A stretch of 64,000 nucleotides of DNA, from the NCBI GenBank assembly GCA_022113835.1, contig JAILWY010000025.1:6588501-6652500 (forward strand), written 5' to 3'. The DNA comes from Atopsyche davidsoni. Taxonomy: Eukaryota > Arthropoda > Insecta > Trichoptera > Hydrobiosidae. Every line of letters begins with the position of its first letter. The stretch's first letter is position 1. The notes beneath the pieces were generated by a model that was given only the letters and a program-made list of their open reading frames with translations, was not told the DNA's origin and searched no databases. Position numbers and translations under genes: made by a program. Positions 37,305 to 47,600 of the stretch are shown in pieces.

Positions 37305-37492
37305 CAGCCTATACACGCTGTGTCACAACAACCGATTTTTATCAGCCAAAAGCGTCGTCTTGTTTTGGGTGTTTTTTAATTTTTTTTATACTTTTGCCTA
37401 AAGCAGTCTACACATGCAGTTACACAACCGATACACTGATTTATACCGTTTGATTGTCGGTTGTGTCGCACATGTGTAGGCAGCTTAAATGA
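37305..37492. mobile_element. MITE-like element
   Basis: Inverted ends: TAAGCAGCCTATACACGCTG on the left, and CACATGTGTAGGCAGCTTA on the right. The core holds AACCGATTTTTATCAGCC, AAAAGCGTCGTCTTG and GTTTTGGGTG. The same family occurs at 1-135, 25,579-25,722, 41,085-41,215 and 57,218-57,373. Confidence 0.55.
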
Positions 37493-37600
37493 ACAGCAAA
37501 ATAACGCGGGTAGTTCTACACTAAAGAAAACGATTGTGTGACAATAATTTTCACCGTATAGGTCGAATCTCTCCCTCAGGGACCGTAAAAATTCAGGTGC

Positions 37601-37850
37601 GCCCCCCCCCCCCCTCCTAGCTATACACCGTGTCCCATAAATTAATATTCCATTGAACGTTTTTTTCCAATTCGGATGCTTCTTTCATCATCATCATTAA
37701 GTGCAGGAGGAGAGTGGCGACCATCTCACAGAGCACACCTCCATCCCGAGCCTTATTAGATTCGCTGTACTCCCGACTTCAAACACATTCGCAAATTCCG
37801 CATCCATGTTAACTTGCTTCTTTCGATGTCATTTGAATAGTTTACTTGAC
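37601..37850. repeat. Poly-C tract and LINE tail fragment
   Basis: A run of about 15 C at 37,601-37,616 is followed at about 37,700-37,840 by a worn minus-strand LINE tail (GAGAGTGGCGACCATCTCAC, TTCGCTGTACTCCCGACTTC, AATTCCGCATCCATG). Confidence 0.45.
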
Positions 37851-39331
37851 GCGCAGGTACGCGTACATTTTTTTAGCTGATTACAAATCGATCGTCATTG
37901 ATTGATATCGCAAATTTTTTACCGGGCATATTGCAGCAAGTTGACACGATCTCGTTTGGTTTTTAGAGGCAGGGTGTATAGTCGAGAAGCTCGCGGTGTG
38001 TTTTATTTCAAAGCAAATGTTTGCTCGGCTTCACCCATATTCGGGCAGTTTTTGGATCATCTCTGTCGGTCAATATGACCTTTCAGGGAGCGGCCAATAA
38101 GCCTCTCGATTGTGTATTTTATATAATGGACTCAACCCTCTGTGGTGAAGCAGTGGTGCCCAACCTTTTCGTATTACCAAAAAAAAAAAAAAAAACACTC
38201 AAAACGTTGAAAATACTTATACTATAGTATTTTCTATTATTTTATTAGTATTTTTTTACGCCTATTGGTTTGAGATGCTATTGTCTGATTGGTTAGATTT
38301 TTCACTCGCCTGCATCTGCCCAATCAGATTAGAAACGATTAGTTTTAAGTAAAAGTGTTTTTATATTACGAAAAACATTTAATCTTTATCTAAAACTGTG
38401 TCTTGTGATTGCTTATATTTTTGCGCGGAGATTCTGACCTGTGACACCAAAAATCATTGACATTTTATTTTTACCGTTTAAGCCGTGTTTAAATTGTGAA
38501 TAGATCTTAATTTTACCGAAAAAATATTCAATTTTTGATCTCCGTGACCCCATTACTAAGCGAAAATTTTAATTGTTATGAAAGAGTCTTTATCTAATCA
38601 AAAATTCTCGTCGTTTCATGCGTTAAACGTCCACCTATTTTTTTTAGCACAATATACCTGCAGAGCTCAATTATTGTAAGAAATGATATTTTTACAAATT
38701 TATTAAATAAATAAAAAAACTATGTGTCCGTGCTTTGAAAAGCTTTATATTTATTATTATAAAAAAATATTTTTAGTGACTTTCAAAAATGCCAACAAAA
38801 TGTGGAAAATCATTAAAAATATTTCTCGTTAAATAAAACACAGCTTTTAAAAAAAACGTTGGGACCCCCGAGCCGCAGGTTGTGCATCGCTGGATCACAG
38901 TAGTACTGCCCTAACGTATCGCGTTACTTAATTAAAAATTAATTAGTACTGGTTATAAAAAGTGCACGCTTAAATACCAAGGAAAAAATATTTTTTTAAT
39001 ATTTCATTACTAACTATCACCGCAAGAGCCTCGCTGCATAAGCTAATGTTTTATTTGTTATAAATACAATTATGTATGCTATACGTTGTGAAAATATTAT
39101 TATATTAAATCTAAATATGTTCCTGAGTATATATTTACTAGGCTTTGTGCACATTGTGAAGATCTTGCTGTCGATAAAAAATTATAAGGACTTGAATATC
39201 CTTCGTTTCGGCTGAAATCACTGAAACGTTAAAAGTAAAAATATAATATATCAATTAATTTTAAAGAGCACTGAAAGAAATACATATGTAAGTTACGTGT
39301 TTTTTTTTTTGTGTATATGTAAACGATTGAA
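37851..39331. other. Upstream region of Gr1, no gene seen
   Basis: AT-rich sequence with no exon-like island. It presumably contains the Gr1 promoter, but no core element was clear. A fragment at 38,021-38,160 has a short open frame that looks like chance. Confidence 0.35.
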
Positions 39332-41451
39332 ATGAAGTGGTTCCGAGGTTTGTTTGTGGCAACCACCGCTGCGGGTGCGTTGGAGCCGTTGAATTTTTTC
39401 CTCTGCAACAGCGGAATATACCCCTTCCGCATCGTAAAGCGTGGAAACAAATTAAAATCAGTTGTGAGCGTGCCGTGGTTGATTGTTTTAATATTAGTTG
39501 TGGTCATTTACCTGGCAAGCATTTGTAGAGTTGCAGTGACGAAAGAAAACATCGTCAGTTTGTTCTACTCGTCTTTTTTCCTCGAAGTGACCGAATGGCT
39601 GCGCGTCATCCTGGGAATGATTATTACTACGTGCTTTTTACTATCAATTTTTTGTCATAGAGACAGCTACAAATCTTTGCTGGATGCCTTGACCGATATT
39701 GACAATACTTTCACTGAAATGGGAGTGACAAAAAACTACACGAGGCTTCGTATTTACAATATATGCATAATGATTCTGGTTTATATTGTCGACTGTGGAT
39801 ATTTTGCCGTGAGCATGAATATAAAAAATAAGCTCGGTGATACGTTGAGTTTTTCTATGCTGGTCGCGACCAACGCTCCGACCCACGTTATAACGGTAAT
39901 AGTCGTTATGTTTGTATCGGTCACACAAATGGCTGGAAGAAATCTTAAAGCCCTAAACACGCAGATTTTATTGATATTTCATAAGTATCTAAGAGAAAAT
40001 AATGAAGAAAAGTCTGTCATGCTGGGATTTCAGCAAATGTACAACGAGTTTATCGTTAATAACCAACTTGTTGGTATGAAAAACGACGTTGTTGCAACCA
40101 AACTGAAGATCATCATCAAGACGTACGATCAAATATGTGACTTAACCGATTCCATAAGTAAATGTTTCTCAACTGAACTTCTAATGACGCTATTTGTAGC
40201 CTTTTTGTCTATTGTGGTACAGATATTTATCATCATCAAGACTTGCACTTTGCTGGCCGTGCAATGGGAGACTCTCTTCACGGGGCAGAGCATATTCTTC
40301 TTCTTGCTGTTCTGCATTTACCACTTGATCGTTCACATGATCAACATCGTCATGCTGGCTAAAACCTGCGGTGAATGCCAAGCACAGGTAGGATCTCATA
40401 CTAGTACGCCACACTCGGAGAATAAAAAGATGTAACTGGATTGATCGCTGAATCTTTAATTTTTATCTTTTTTTAGGCCAAACAAACTGCTATTCTAATA
40501 AATAAAGTTTTGATACGAAATACTGAAGAAGTTGAGCTTCAACTGGTATGTTTCTTAACGTACGATGTTAATAAAGCCTTATGATGCAAGTCTGGTCCAT
40601 TCAGAAATAATAAACCTTTATATTTCGCGTTGTTTCATGTGGGGGCTGTTTACCTAAAATAATAACTCCGTAGCTGAGAAACTTCTCCATATACCTGGTC
40701 CACAGGAAGCCGGAGTTTAATGCGGGAGGAATGGTTTATGTTAATAAGGAACTAATTCTGAATGTAAGCATGTTTTTATTTCATATATTTAATTAATAAA
40801 AAATAACTTTGATCGTCCAAACAATAATGAATATTAATTCTAGATGGCAGCCGTCGTGACCACATACTCCATTATTCTCATTCAGTTTTCCTTAACACCT
40901 ATTGAGGTAAGTCAAATGAATAAACGGCTGCCCTATGTTGATGAGCTAAACTGGGCGGTGGTTGTTTCGGGACGCCTGGAATTGTTGGCTGTGAGAAACT
41001 TCGTGGCTTGACTACATCATCTTTTTTTTTGTTGGTTACATTTTGTGTCTAGGAATTCTTTTATTACTTTTAATACCTGAAAGAAATGTGATAAAAAAGG
41101 CCAATAGACGTTGCAACACAACCGGCCACTGAGCAGTAACTGGTCAATAGCATTTTGATTAAATACAAATCGGATATCAGTTGTGCTGCAGCTTGTGTAG
41201 GCTGCTAAATTAAATAAACCTATTTGTAAGTGATACCCAATAAAATAGTAGATTCTCATATATCGCTAACAAATTCGTATAACGCAACACACATTTTTTT
41301 ATATAAACAACAGGTATTGCTTGCATTTTCAGTAGGAAGAACTTCGTACTGCATCTGTGAGTCTTGTAAATTCCTCTATTGCTACAAGAACGACGTTATA
41401 GCCTCTACATTACGAGACTGGGAGACTGAAATCGAACATAATGGTATTTAA
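39332..41451 (+). CDS. Gustatory receptor (7tm_7 family), Gr1
   Basis: Exon 1 is 39,332-40,387 (352 codons), followed by phase-0 exons 40,477-40,545, 40,674-40,763 and 40,844-40,906. A possible last exon is 41,314-41,451 (acceptor AAACAACAG, ends EIEHNGI then TAA). This gives 426 residues, or about 471 with the last exon. Exon 1 has several hydrophobic segments and the family's GECQ cysteine. The short exons end in TTYSIILIQF, the TYxxxxxQF signature in the last membrane segment of insect gustatory receptors. These are ligand-gated cation channels in taste neuron membranes with an intracellular N-terminus. It is about half identical to Gr2/Gr3 by eye. The final exon is uncertain. The acceptor of exon 3 has a poor pyrimidine tract. 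Confidence 0.85.
41085..41215. mobile_element. MITE-like element near the end of Gr1
   Basis: AGACGTTGCAACACAACCGG on the left and TGTGCTGCAGCTTGTGTAGG on the right form imperfect inverted ends, as in the other copies of this family. It lies in the presumed last intron of Gr1. Confidence 0.4.
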
Positions 41452-41577
41452 AGATTTTTTTATTATAAATAGATTTCCATTGCTGCATTGATAAATAAAC
41501 TATTGCTAACCACTACTTGCCTTTGACTTGTATATGTTAAGAATTGTATGACACGTGATGGGTCCTGGCTGCTCAAC

Positions 41578-41582
41578 ACTGC
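41578..41582. repeat. Target-site duplication, left copy
   Basis: ACTGC sits directly before the left LTR and is repeated at 48,511-48,515 directly after the right LTR. Five bases is a usual BEL/Pao duplication length. Confidence 0.85.
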
Positions 41583-42492
41583 TGTACCAGACGTACATTT
41601 TGAACTGCGCCATAAGGGCACTGGTAGCAAGGAATTTAAAGCTGGAGACTTCTGGATCAGGATCGTAGACGGCAGCCCGGGATTGTCGTAGTCAGCCCGG
41701 GTTGTAGAAGTCAGCAAGGGAAGAGAAGTCAGCACAGGAAGAGAAGTCAGCTCAGGATGTAGTAGTCAGCACGGGAAGAGGTCTTAATCAAACGCTGGTT
41801 GGTTTCACACTGACTTTATTGGTTCAATACAGGCATATTTATTTACACAGAAATTCCTGCGTGGAAGCCGCGCAGGAATCGTTGCCCGTGCCGAACGGTG
41901 CCGGGTGAGAATCGTCGTGCGTGCTGAAACGGGCCGGGCGAGAGATCATTGATGCTGCGTCCCGTTACGCCGGCGGTTCTCAAGCGCGGCGCGTGCGGGC
42001 CGTGCATACAACGCCTGTGGGTCCGTGTACTGCGAGCAGCGGCCGCTCCGGCACGCCGCTGGTTCTCAACCTTTCCCTCTCTCTGTGTGCCTCATTCGGC
42101 GGTGAGCCGCCGTGACGTACGGTCGTGCCGTCGCTCCGAACGGAGCGGCGGTACAGACGGCAAACTCCGCACGTCACGCAAACCTTCATATGTTGGATAC
42201 GAGCGGCTCACGCCCTGTACATATACAAAGTTAATTATAACATAGCGACGCGCGAGATCTCGTCAATGCCGGGCGATCGCCTGCCGAGACACGCCCGCGC
42301 TCGTCGCGCGCGGTGCATCTGGGCCGTCCCTGTGAACCGAGGGCTCGTGGGCCTCTCGGCGGCGTTCGCTCCGGTTTCGGTGCCGGCTTTCTACCTGCTT
42401 TTACGTCGCGCGTCGCGCGGTTCTGTACAGGCGGCATACTCGCCGTACAATCATATAATTTATTTAATAACTAGCGGCCGACGTCCCGTACA
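41583..42492 (-). repeat. 3' LTR (element orientation)
   Basis: 910 bp, TG...CA ended in either reading. On the minus strand it contains an AATAAA (plus-strand TTTATT near 41,815) suited to transcript 3'-end formation. The element's ORF stop lies 21 bases inside this LTR. The GC-rich central part is open in several frames, which is composition only. Confidence 0.9.
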
Positions 42493-45400
42493 TTCCCCCC
42501 GTGCAGTCTCCGCTGTACTAGCATCGTAGGTCGGCCGGTCGTTGTTTCCGGCGTCGGGGGGCGGACGGTCGGCGGGGCGCTGGGCAGCGGCGGGGCGCTA
42601 GGTAGCGTGGCGTCCATAATGACGTCCAGGTCTCCTGTGAGTTTCGAGTGCGCTGCCCTGGTTGTAAGGCAGGTGAACAGCGCACCGTATCCCTTTTCTT
42701 GTTGTCGGCCGTTCGTGACCTTCATCGGGCCGACGTAGCCCAGGCCGCAATGTGTGTACGGCCTGCAATGATGGGCTAGCCCTCCAGCAGGGCCCCGGGT
42801 TCTCGGTGCAATGTGCATTTTGATTGCACAATTGCCTTGGTGCGGCCCTGCGTACTTTGTGCAACTTATATAAAGTAAACAAGGCGCGGATACAAGGCCA
42901 CCAGCTCTCCATATTTGAGGGTGGTGGTTTATCAGCTGTGTAACATACAATGGTGCGGGTGTTAATTCCGCGGGGTCATTCGTCCAGCCATCTTTGCCGC
43001 TGGTTGCCAACGCAGCCGAGAGTGGCGCAGGCGGTGGCTCCCCGGTGTGCAGCGCATCCCGACTCGCAAGTTCAAGCGACGAAGGGACGCTGCTCGCTGC
43101 CATCGCAGCTGGGAGGGACGCACGCGGCGGCCTCCCGGTGTGCAGCGCATCCCGACTCGCAAGTTCAAGCGACGAAGGGACGCTGCTCGCTGCCATCGCA
43201 GCTGGGAGAGGCGCAGACGGCGGCTCTTTGAACGGCGCGTCCCGACCCGCCAGTCCAATAGGCGGCGGGACGCTGTGGGCTGCCATTGCAGCTGGGAGGT
43301 GCGCAGGCGGCGGCTCCCCGGTGTGCGGCGCGTTCCGACCCGCAAGTTTAAGCGGCGAAGGGACGCCTCGCGCTGCCATCGCAGCTGGGAAGGGCCCATG
43401 CGGCGGCTCCCCGGTGTGAGACGCTTCCCGACTCGCAAGTTCATGCGACGAAGGGACGCCTCGCGCTGCCATCGCAGCTGGGAAGGGCCCATGCGGCGGC
43501 TCCCCGGTGTGAGACGCTTCCCGACTCGCAAGTTCATGCGACGAAGGGACGCCTCGCGCTGCCATCGCAGCTGGGAAGGGCCCATGCGGCGGCTCCCCGG
43601 TGTGAGACGCTTCCCGACTCGCAAGTTCATGCGACGAAGGGACGCCTCGCGCTGCCATCGCAGCTGGGAAGGGCCCATGCGGCGGCTCCCCGGTGTGAGA
43701 CGCTTCCCGACTCGCAAGTTCATGCGACGAAGGGACGCCTCGCGCTGCCATCGCAGCTGGGAAGGGCCCATGCGGCGGCTCCCCGGTGTGAGACGCTTCC
43801 CGACTCGCAAGTTCATGCGACGAAGGGACGCCTCGCGCTGCCATCGCAGCTGGGAAGGGCCCATGCGGCGGCTCCCCGGTGTGAGACGCTTCCCGACTCG
43901 CAAGTTCATGCGACGAAGGGACGCCTCGCGCTGCCATCGCAGCTGGGAAGGGCCCATGCGGCGGCTCCCCGGTTTGCGCGGCACCATCACAGGGCGCGTC
44001 CCGCTCCGCCAGTGCAAGAGGCGGCGGGACGTCGCGGGCTGCCTGCGCGGCCAGCAGAGTCGCAGGCGGCGGCTCCCTGGGTTGCGCGAGGCCTTTGAAG
44101 GGCGCGTCCCGCTCCGCCAATCCAAGAGGCGGCGGGACGTCGCGGGCTGCCTGCGCGGCCAGCAGAGTCGCAGGCGGCGGCTCCCTGGGTTGCGCGAGGC
44201 CTTTGAAGGGCGCGTCCCGCTCCGCCAGTCCAATAGGCGGCGGGACGTCGCGGGCCGCCTGCGCGGCCTGCAGAGTCACATCGACGGGGTCACCGCTGAG
44301 GGGTTGTAAGTCCTTCAAGGCACCATCGCCGGGCGCGTCCCGATCCGCCAGTCCAATAGGCGGCGGGACGTCGCGGGCCGCCTGCGCGGCCTTCAGAGTC
44401 ACATCGACGGGGTCACCGCTGAGGGGTTGTAAGTCCTTCAAGGCACCATCGCCGGGCGCGTCCCGATCCGCCAGTCCAATAGGCGGCGGGACGTCGCGGG
44501 CCGCCTGCGCGGCCTGCAGAGTCACATCGACGGGGTCACCGCTGAGGGGTTGTAAGTCCTTCAAGGCACCATCGCCGGGCGCGTCCCGATCCGCCAGTCC
44601 AATAGGCGGCGGGACGTCGCGGGCCGCCTGCGCGGCCTTCAGAGTTACATCGACGGGGTCACCGCTGAGGGGTTGTAAGTCCTTCAAGGCACCATCGCCG
44701 GGCGCGTCCCGATCCGCCAGTCCAATAGGCGGCGGGACGTCGCGGGCCGCCTGCGCGGCCTGCAGAGTCACATCGACGGGGTCACCGCTGAGGGGTTGTA
44801 AGTCCTTCAAGGCACCATCGCCGGGCGCGTCCCGATCCGCCAGTCCAATAGGCGGCGGGACGTCGCGGGCCGCCTGCGCGGCCTGCAGAGTCACAAGCGG
44901 CGGCTCTCTGGGTTGCGCAATTACTTTGCTCTCCCTTGGCTCCTCTCTTTTTTCTATCTCAGCCAGCTGGTCTTTCCGCTCAGTCGCTAGGGTGACCTGG
45001 TAGCTTCCGTGAGAAACCCAACCCAGGGAGGTGCGAGACGTGATGCTGGCGTCGCCTGCTGTCTCTCTGAGCTCTCGGGTGACGATGAGGTGGGCGTTAT
45101 CTTGGCCTATCAGCAGTTGTGGTCTGATGTCTTGGCCGCCCGTCTGGGTCGTCTCATTTTTGATCGTCTGTGCCGGGAGCATGAGAGCCTGTACCGTGCA
45201 TGCTTCCACGGTGTACTCTTCAGCGTCTCCGCGCACGCGGATCTTCACCACTTGCGATAGGTTGCCGGTGGTGCATATCCCACCGATGCCGTGGAACCGG
45301 ATGTCCTGGATCGGTCCCTTGGCCCCGACGCTCGCTGCAATGTCACTGTCAATCAGCGTTACGGTGGATCCTTCGTCCAGCAGGGCGTGGACGTCCATGG

Positions 45401-47186
45401 ATCCTGTGGGGCCGCTCACGGTCACGGGCAGCACCTTGAGCAGGATGGGGTATCCCTGCCGCCAGATGCTGGCTACCGTGTTTCTTGGTTCCGGCTCTCT
45501 GTGCAGCAAGCGGTGATGTGGCCTGCTGCACCCATTCTCGCCGCATTTTTGTCTGGTACATTCCCGCGATCGGTGGGCGGGCTCCAGACAAATGAAGCAC
45601 AGATTTACGCGGTTCACGAAGTCCCAGCGTTCCCGGGTGCTCTTCTTCATGAAAACATTGCACCTGTCTATCTTGTGTTTCCCGGTTCTGCACATCGGGC
45701 AGGCGTCCCGGTTGCGGTCTTCCCGGCGATCATCGCGGCCATCCTGGCGGCGATATCCCCGGCCATCATCCTGTCGGCCATCATGTCGGCCATCATGTCG
45801 GCCATCTTGTCGGCCATCCTCTCGGCCATCCTCTCGGCCATCCTCTCGGCCATCTTGGTCAGCCATAGCGAGCACGTGAGCGTCCTTACGCCCCCTTCCC
45901 GTGGTCCGCTTGCGGTCCAGACAACCCGCGAACGCTGCTCTCTCGCAGCCCTTCATCAGCCACTTGCCTAGATCGGCGATGGTGGGCCTCTCTCCGTATA
46001 TCGGCTTGTCAAAAAACTGTTGCATCCATGCAAACTGCAGGTATGGAGGCAGCTTTGACACCATGGAGGTGAGCAAGTTTGGCATTGCCAAGTATTGATT
46101 CCCTTCCTTCCCGATGGCAGCGACAAGGTTATTGATTGCCACTGCAATCTCTATCATCTTGTCCATTCCGTTGCCCTCCTCCATCCGCGGCATCCGTTGC
46201 ATGTTCTCTAACATTGTGTTGATGATCGCGTCTCGATCACCAAAGCGGATCCGCAGCGATTCTATGATGTCCCCGACCCTGTCAGGGTCGTTGAGCATCC
46301 CGGCGACGGCCAAACGTGCCTCGCCTTTCAAGGCCTGACGCAGTCTCATCAGATTCTCCGAATCTGTGATTGCGCAAACTCGCGACGATTGCTCCCATTG
46401 CGCAATAAATGTGGGCCAATCGACGTGATCACCGCTGAAGGGTGGTAAGTCCTTCACGCCCGACTGTCTCGCCATGAACGCTTCGATGCGCGAGATATCT
46501 CGGGTCGCGGGGTTTTGTGTCTCGTCGCTCCGATGTGGCGGCGCGCCCTGTGCGGCCGTATCGGACGGGACGCTTCCCTTCGCCGGCTCATCTGCAATGG
46601 TATGCAGTGGCGAGGGGGTCCGTTGGTTTTGTAGACTGCTATCGCCCATGACAGAACGCACTGCCTGCGTTATAGCTGTCATGAGGTGGGCCATGGGGTC
46701 GTTCTGTTGTACCCATGCCGCTGTTTGACGGTGTGGCTCTCTGGAGAACTCTTCACTGTGAGTCTCCGCTCGCCAGGCGTCCTTCTGAGTGTCCGGTCGT
46801 CCTGTTAGAGCGTTCGGTGCGGCAGTGTCGCTTCGTGAGCGACGTGTGCTAGGCCCGGGTGCAGGCGCGGCGACTATCTGTGGAGTGGTAATCGGTGCGG
46901 CTGGACTTACGCTAGCTGCGGCTCGGTGGGCTGTGGCGTCGGCCGCGTATGCGGCGTCGGCGTCAGCTTCGGCGGCTGCTGAACCTGCGCGTCGGTGCGC
47001 AGCGTTCCTTTCTTCGGACTCGCGGAGTTGGCGTTTGATTTCTCTGTTTTCCCTCCTTAACTTGAGGATCGTGTCGTCTGTGGCGGTGCGGTCCGAGTGT
47101 CTCGACGACGCACTTTCGGATGCGTCGGAGTCGGCCCTGTCATCTTCGCGTGCCGCGCCCTTTCCAGAGCGGAGTGATGCCGGCAT
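42471..47186 (-). CDS. BEL-type Gag-protease fused to tandem repeats and an integrase stub
   Basis: ATG at 47,186, 1,571 residues, stop inside the 3' LTR. Order: Ala/Arg-rich N-terminus with a probable coiled coil (about 40-65); gag core with LPPFSGDHVDWPTF (about 245-425, DUF1759-like); DGRE/DGRH repeats (about 445-490); two CX2CX4HX4C zinc knuckles (CPMCRTGKHKIDRC, CFICLEPAHRSREC) and a third Cys/His cluster; a retropepsin-like domain (DUF1758 type) with ALLDEGSTVTLID, Asp near 604, and LIGQDNAHLIVTREL. From about 760 to 1,390 it is tandem peptide repeats. The tail has PYTHCGLGYVGPMKV and YGALFTCLTTRAAH, the start of a BEL integrase core whose first catalytic Asp (usual GVDY) reads G. RT and RNase H are absent. 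The frame is open throughout, which suggests selection or recent origin. Confidence 0.88.
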   Translation of the reverse strand: MPASLRSGKGAAREDDRADSDASESASSRHSDRTATDDTILKLRRENREIKRQLRESEERNAAHRRAGSAAAEADADAAYAADATAHRAAASVSPAAPITTPQIVAAPAPGPSTRRSRSDTAAPNALTGRPDTQKDAWRAETHSEEFSREPHRQTAAWVQQNDPMAHLMTAITQAVRSVMGDSSLQNQRTPSPLHTIADEPAKGSVPSDTAAQGAPPHRSDETQNPATRDISRIEAFMARQSGVKDLPPFSGDHVDWPTFIAQWEQSSRVCAITDSENLMRLRQALKGEARLAVAGMLNDPDRVGDIIESLRIRFGDRDAIINTMLENMQRMPRMEEGNGMDKMIEIAVAINNLVAAIGKEGNQYLAMPNLLTSMVSKLPPYLQFAWMQQFFDKPIYGERPTIADLGKWLMKGCERAAFAGCLDRKRTTGRGRKDAHVLAMADQDGREDGREDGREDGRQDGRHDGRHDGRQDDGRGYRRQDGRDDRREDRNRDACPMCRTGKHKIDRCNVFMKKSTRERWDFVNRVNLCFICLEPAHRSRECTRQKCGENGCSRPHHRLLHREPEPRNTVASIWRQGYPILLKVLPVTVSGPTGSMDVHALLDEGSTVTLIDSDIAASVGAKGPIQDIRFHGIGGICTTGNLSQVVKIRVRGDAEEYTVEACTVQALMLPAQTIKNETTQTGGQDIRPQLLIGQDNAHLIVTRELRETAGDASITSRTSLGWVSHGSYQVTLATERKDQLAEIEKREEPRESKVIAQPREPPLVTLQAAQAARDVPPPIGLADRDAPGDGALKDLQPLSGDPVDVTLQAAQAARDVPPPIGLADRDAPGDGALKDLQPLSGDPVDVTLKAAQAARDVPPPIGLADRDAPGDGALKDLQPLSGDPVDVTLQAAQAARDVPPPIGLADRDAPGDGALKDLQPLSGDPVDVTLKAAQAARDVPPPIGLADRDAPGDGALKDLQPLSGDPVDVTLQAAQAARDVPPPIGLAERDAPFKGLAQPREPPPATLLAAQAARDVPPPLGLAERDAPFKGLAQPREPPPATLLAAQAARDVPPPLALAERDAPCDGAAQTGEPPHGPFPAAMAARGVPSSHELASREASHTGEPPHGPFPAAMAARGVPSSHELASREASHTGEPPHGPFPAAMAARGVPSSHELASREASHTGEPPHGPFPAAMAARGVPSSHELASREASHTGEPPHGPFPAAMAARGVPSSHELASREASHTGEPPHGPFPAAMAARGVPSSHELASREASHTGEPPHGPFPAAMAARGVPSPLKLAGRNAPHTGEPPPAHLPAAMAAHSVPPPIGLAGRDAPFKEPPSAPLPAAMAASSVPSSLELASRDALHTGRPPRASLPAAMAASSVPSSLELASRDALHTGEPPPAPLSAALATSGKDGWTNDPAELTPAPLYVTQLINHHPQIWRAGGLVSAPCLLYISCTKYAGPHQGNCAIKMHIAPRTRGPAGGLAHHCRPYTHCGLGYVGPMKVTNGRQQEKGYGALFTCLTTRAAHSKLTGDLDVIMDATLPSAPPLPSAPPTVRPPTPETTTGRPTMLVQRRLHGGNVRDVGR
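42493..42500 (-). promoter_or_regulatory. Polypurine tract
   Basis: Plus-strand TTCCCCCC reads GGGGGGAA on the minus strand and touches the 3' LTR. This is the usual primer for plus-strand DNA synthesis. It also lies inside the long ORF. Confidence 0.75.
43385..43970 (-). repeat. 93-bp coding repeats (31-residue peptide units)
   Basis: Six nearly perfect copies and a seventh variant encode TGEPPHGPFPAAMAARGVPS followed by SHELASREASH. The unit is 93 bp, so the frame is kept. Flanking units on both sides (PAAMAASSVPSSLELASRDA, PAAMAAHSVPPPIGLAGRDA) are older relatives. Near-identity of the copies indicates recent amplification or homogenisation. Confidence 0.9.
44281..44900 (-). repeat. 123-bp coding repeats (41-residue peptide units)
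   Basis: Five copies start at 44,281, 44,404, 44,527, 44,650 and 44,773. They encode VTLQAAQAARDVPPPIGLAD followed by RDAPGDGALKDLQPLSGDPVD. Copies alternate VTLQ and VTLK, which suggests that a two-unit block was duplicated. The core AAQAARDVPPP-GLA-RDAP matches the 31-residue family, so both descend from one unit. Confidence 0.9.
45740..45870 (-). repeat. DGR[E/H/Q] codon repeats in gag
   Basis: A 12-bp unit (plus-strand CGGCCATCCTCT and variants) encodes DGRE, DGRH and DGRQ tandemly just before the zinc knuckles. It is a charged, probably disordered linker that may aid nucleic-acid binding. Confidence 0.8.
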
Positions 47187-47394
47187 TATTTCACAGAATA
47201 CGTGCACAAATTAAAGAGTGTACTGACTCTACTTATTTTATTATTCACTTGAACAGACTTTTGAAAGGCTCTGAATTACAAAAACTTCACTTCATACGGC
47301 AGCACTTTGAACAGACTGGCTATGATTATGAATTCTGAATTCAAAACACAAACACACGTACTTAAAAGGCTCTAAATTGCACAAACTTCCCTTT

Positions 47395-47579
47395 GAAAAC
47401 ACTTTTAAAATACTTTTAAATTCACTTTTAAAAAATACTTTTTAAATTCACTTTTAAACACTTTTGAATTTACTTTTAAAACACTTTTAAATTCACTTTT
47501 AAAAAATACTTTTAATTCACTTTTAAAAACACTTTTAAATTCACTTTTAAAAATACTTTTAAATTCACTTAACTTGATT
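47395..47579. repeat. ACTTTTAAATTC simple repeats in the element leader
   Basis: Between the primer-binding site and the gag ATG, the word CACTTTTAAATTCACTTTTA repeats with small variations about ten times. It is AT-rich in an otherwise GC-rich element. Its role is unknown; it could contain packaging or leader signals. Confidence 0.75.
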
Positions 47580-47596
47580 CGGCTTCGGAAGGACCA
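47580..47596 (-). promoter_or_regulatory. Primer-binding site
   Basis: On the minus strand TGGTCCTTCCGAAGCCG begins four bases after the 5' LTR. The TGG start matches the CCA end of a tRNA. I cannot name the tRNA with certainty. Confidence 0.7.
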
Positions 47597-47600
47597 AAAA

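Noticed and set aside
41921..42529. Several open frames in the GC-rich middle of each LTR (for example 98 and 134 codons)
   Set aside because: They repeat identically in both LTRs, run in both strands, and have no motif. High G+C explains them.
43047..44309. 420-codon open frame on the plus strand, and a 423-codon one in another minus frame (42,962-44,233), across the repeats
   Set aside because: These are shadow frames of the GC-rich coding repeats. Units divisible by three keep all frames open together. Only the 42,471-47,186 frame carries gag and protease domains.
45668..45879. CRISPR-like or minisatellite reading of the short GGCCATCCTCT repeats
   Set aside because: They are codon repeats (DGRE/DGRH/DGRQ) inside the gag frame, with no spacers.
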